Shown piece after piece: positions 63,918-64,000 of a DNA stretch of 64,000 bases (the first letter of the stretch is position 1; each line of letters opens with the position of its first letter). The notes beneath the pieces were generated by a model. That model had not been told where the DNA came from and made no database searches. It was given only the letters and a program-made list of their open reading frames with translations. Position numbers and translations under genes: made by a program. Source of the stretch: Adiantum capillus-veneris (Eukaryota; Streptophyta; Polypodiopsida; Polypodiales; Pteridaceae); NCBI GenBank assembly GCA_014529385.2, contig CM043958.1, forward strand, positions 120,321,518-120,385,517, given 5' to 3'.

Positions 63918-64000
63918 TGTACACGCGTATGCGTACACACACGCAAGTTGTTAGGCGTACAATTTTGGGTACTATAGTTTGCATGTTGTTGAAAAATGGT

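Larger units (their letters stand above)
60588..64000 (+). other. Putative first intron of the PSI-like gene, repeat-rich
   Basis: No further exon was identified to the right edge. It contains the tandem duplication at 60916-61233, the upstream-segment duplicate at 61540-61796, several (GT)n(GA)n compound tracts and a (CA)n tract at 63876-63914. Confidence 0.35.

Overview
This window is nuclear DNA of a land plant with a large, repeat-rich genome. It has plant-type split exons, Ty1/copia and Ty3/chromovirus LTR retrotransposons primed by initiator-Met tRNA (TGGTATCAGAGC), a minus-strand LTR element with a plant-type TGGCGCC primer site, many LINE pieces and long (CT)n, (GA)n, (GT)n and (CA)n tracts. 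A 34.5-kb intron fits a fern, lycophyte or gymnosperm better than a small-genome angiosperm, but the species cannot be fixed from the sequence.

Layout. 1-340 holds a LINE remnant. 1152-2726 carries four exons of a CAP10/Rumi-type glycosyltransferase (GT90, 'KDEL-motif' family) gene; its last exon is at 37255-37608. All five exons join in one open frame across a 34,528-bp intron. Inside that intron sit, in order: a small hAT-like element (3819-4210), a truncated minus-strand copia-type LTR (4788-5409), a 5'-truncated minus-strand LINE (5427-8092), a complete non-autonomous gag/protease-only LTR element on the minus strand (9113-17707), a complete but mutated chromovirus (18452-25661), and a second chromovirus (25963-36986) that was itself interrupted by a copia element (27459-32114). 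Target-site duplications (TSDs) frame nearly all of them (TATTG, GTGAT/GTGAA, ATTCC, CCTCT, AACATAGC).

38.8-51.7 kb is a head-to-tail array of at least eight plus-strand pieces of one LINE family. Most joins are (CT)n or (CT)n(CA)n(GA)n tracts. The longest copy (about 39.7-46.1 kb) shows a coiled-coil ORF1, endonuclease, reverse transcriptase and C-terminal zinc motif, broken by frameshifts and by a solo LTR at 42306-43744. A second hAT-like element (48595-49009), related in end structure to the one at 3.8 kb, lies in this region.

51.7-64 kb is mostly unassigned DNA rich in microsatellites. It holds one intact gene on the minus strand (55758-56312, a four-helix membrane protein resembling the MEE60-like plant family). 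It also holds a probable first exon of a PSI/DUF3475-DUF668-type gene (60088-60587), whose myristoylation-like start MGGLCS is in a different frame from the rest of the exon. The region just upstream of that exon is partly duplicated about 2.2 kb downstream.

No prokaryotic system, CRISPR array, rRNA or tRNA gene was seen. The most interesting signals are the LINE/(CT)n junction array, the very large but apparently splice-compatible intron, the gag-only LTR element with an unfamiliar W-[IV]-P-K repeat protein, and the paired hAT-like miniature elements.
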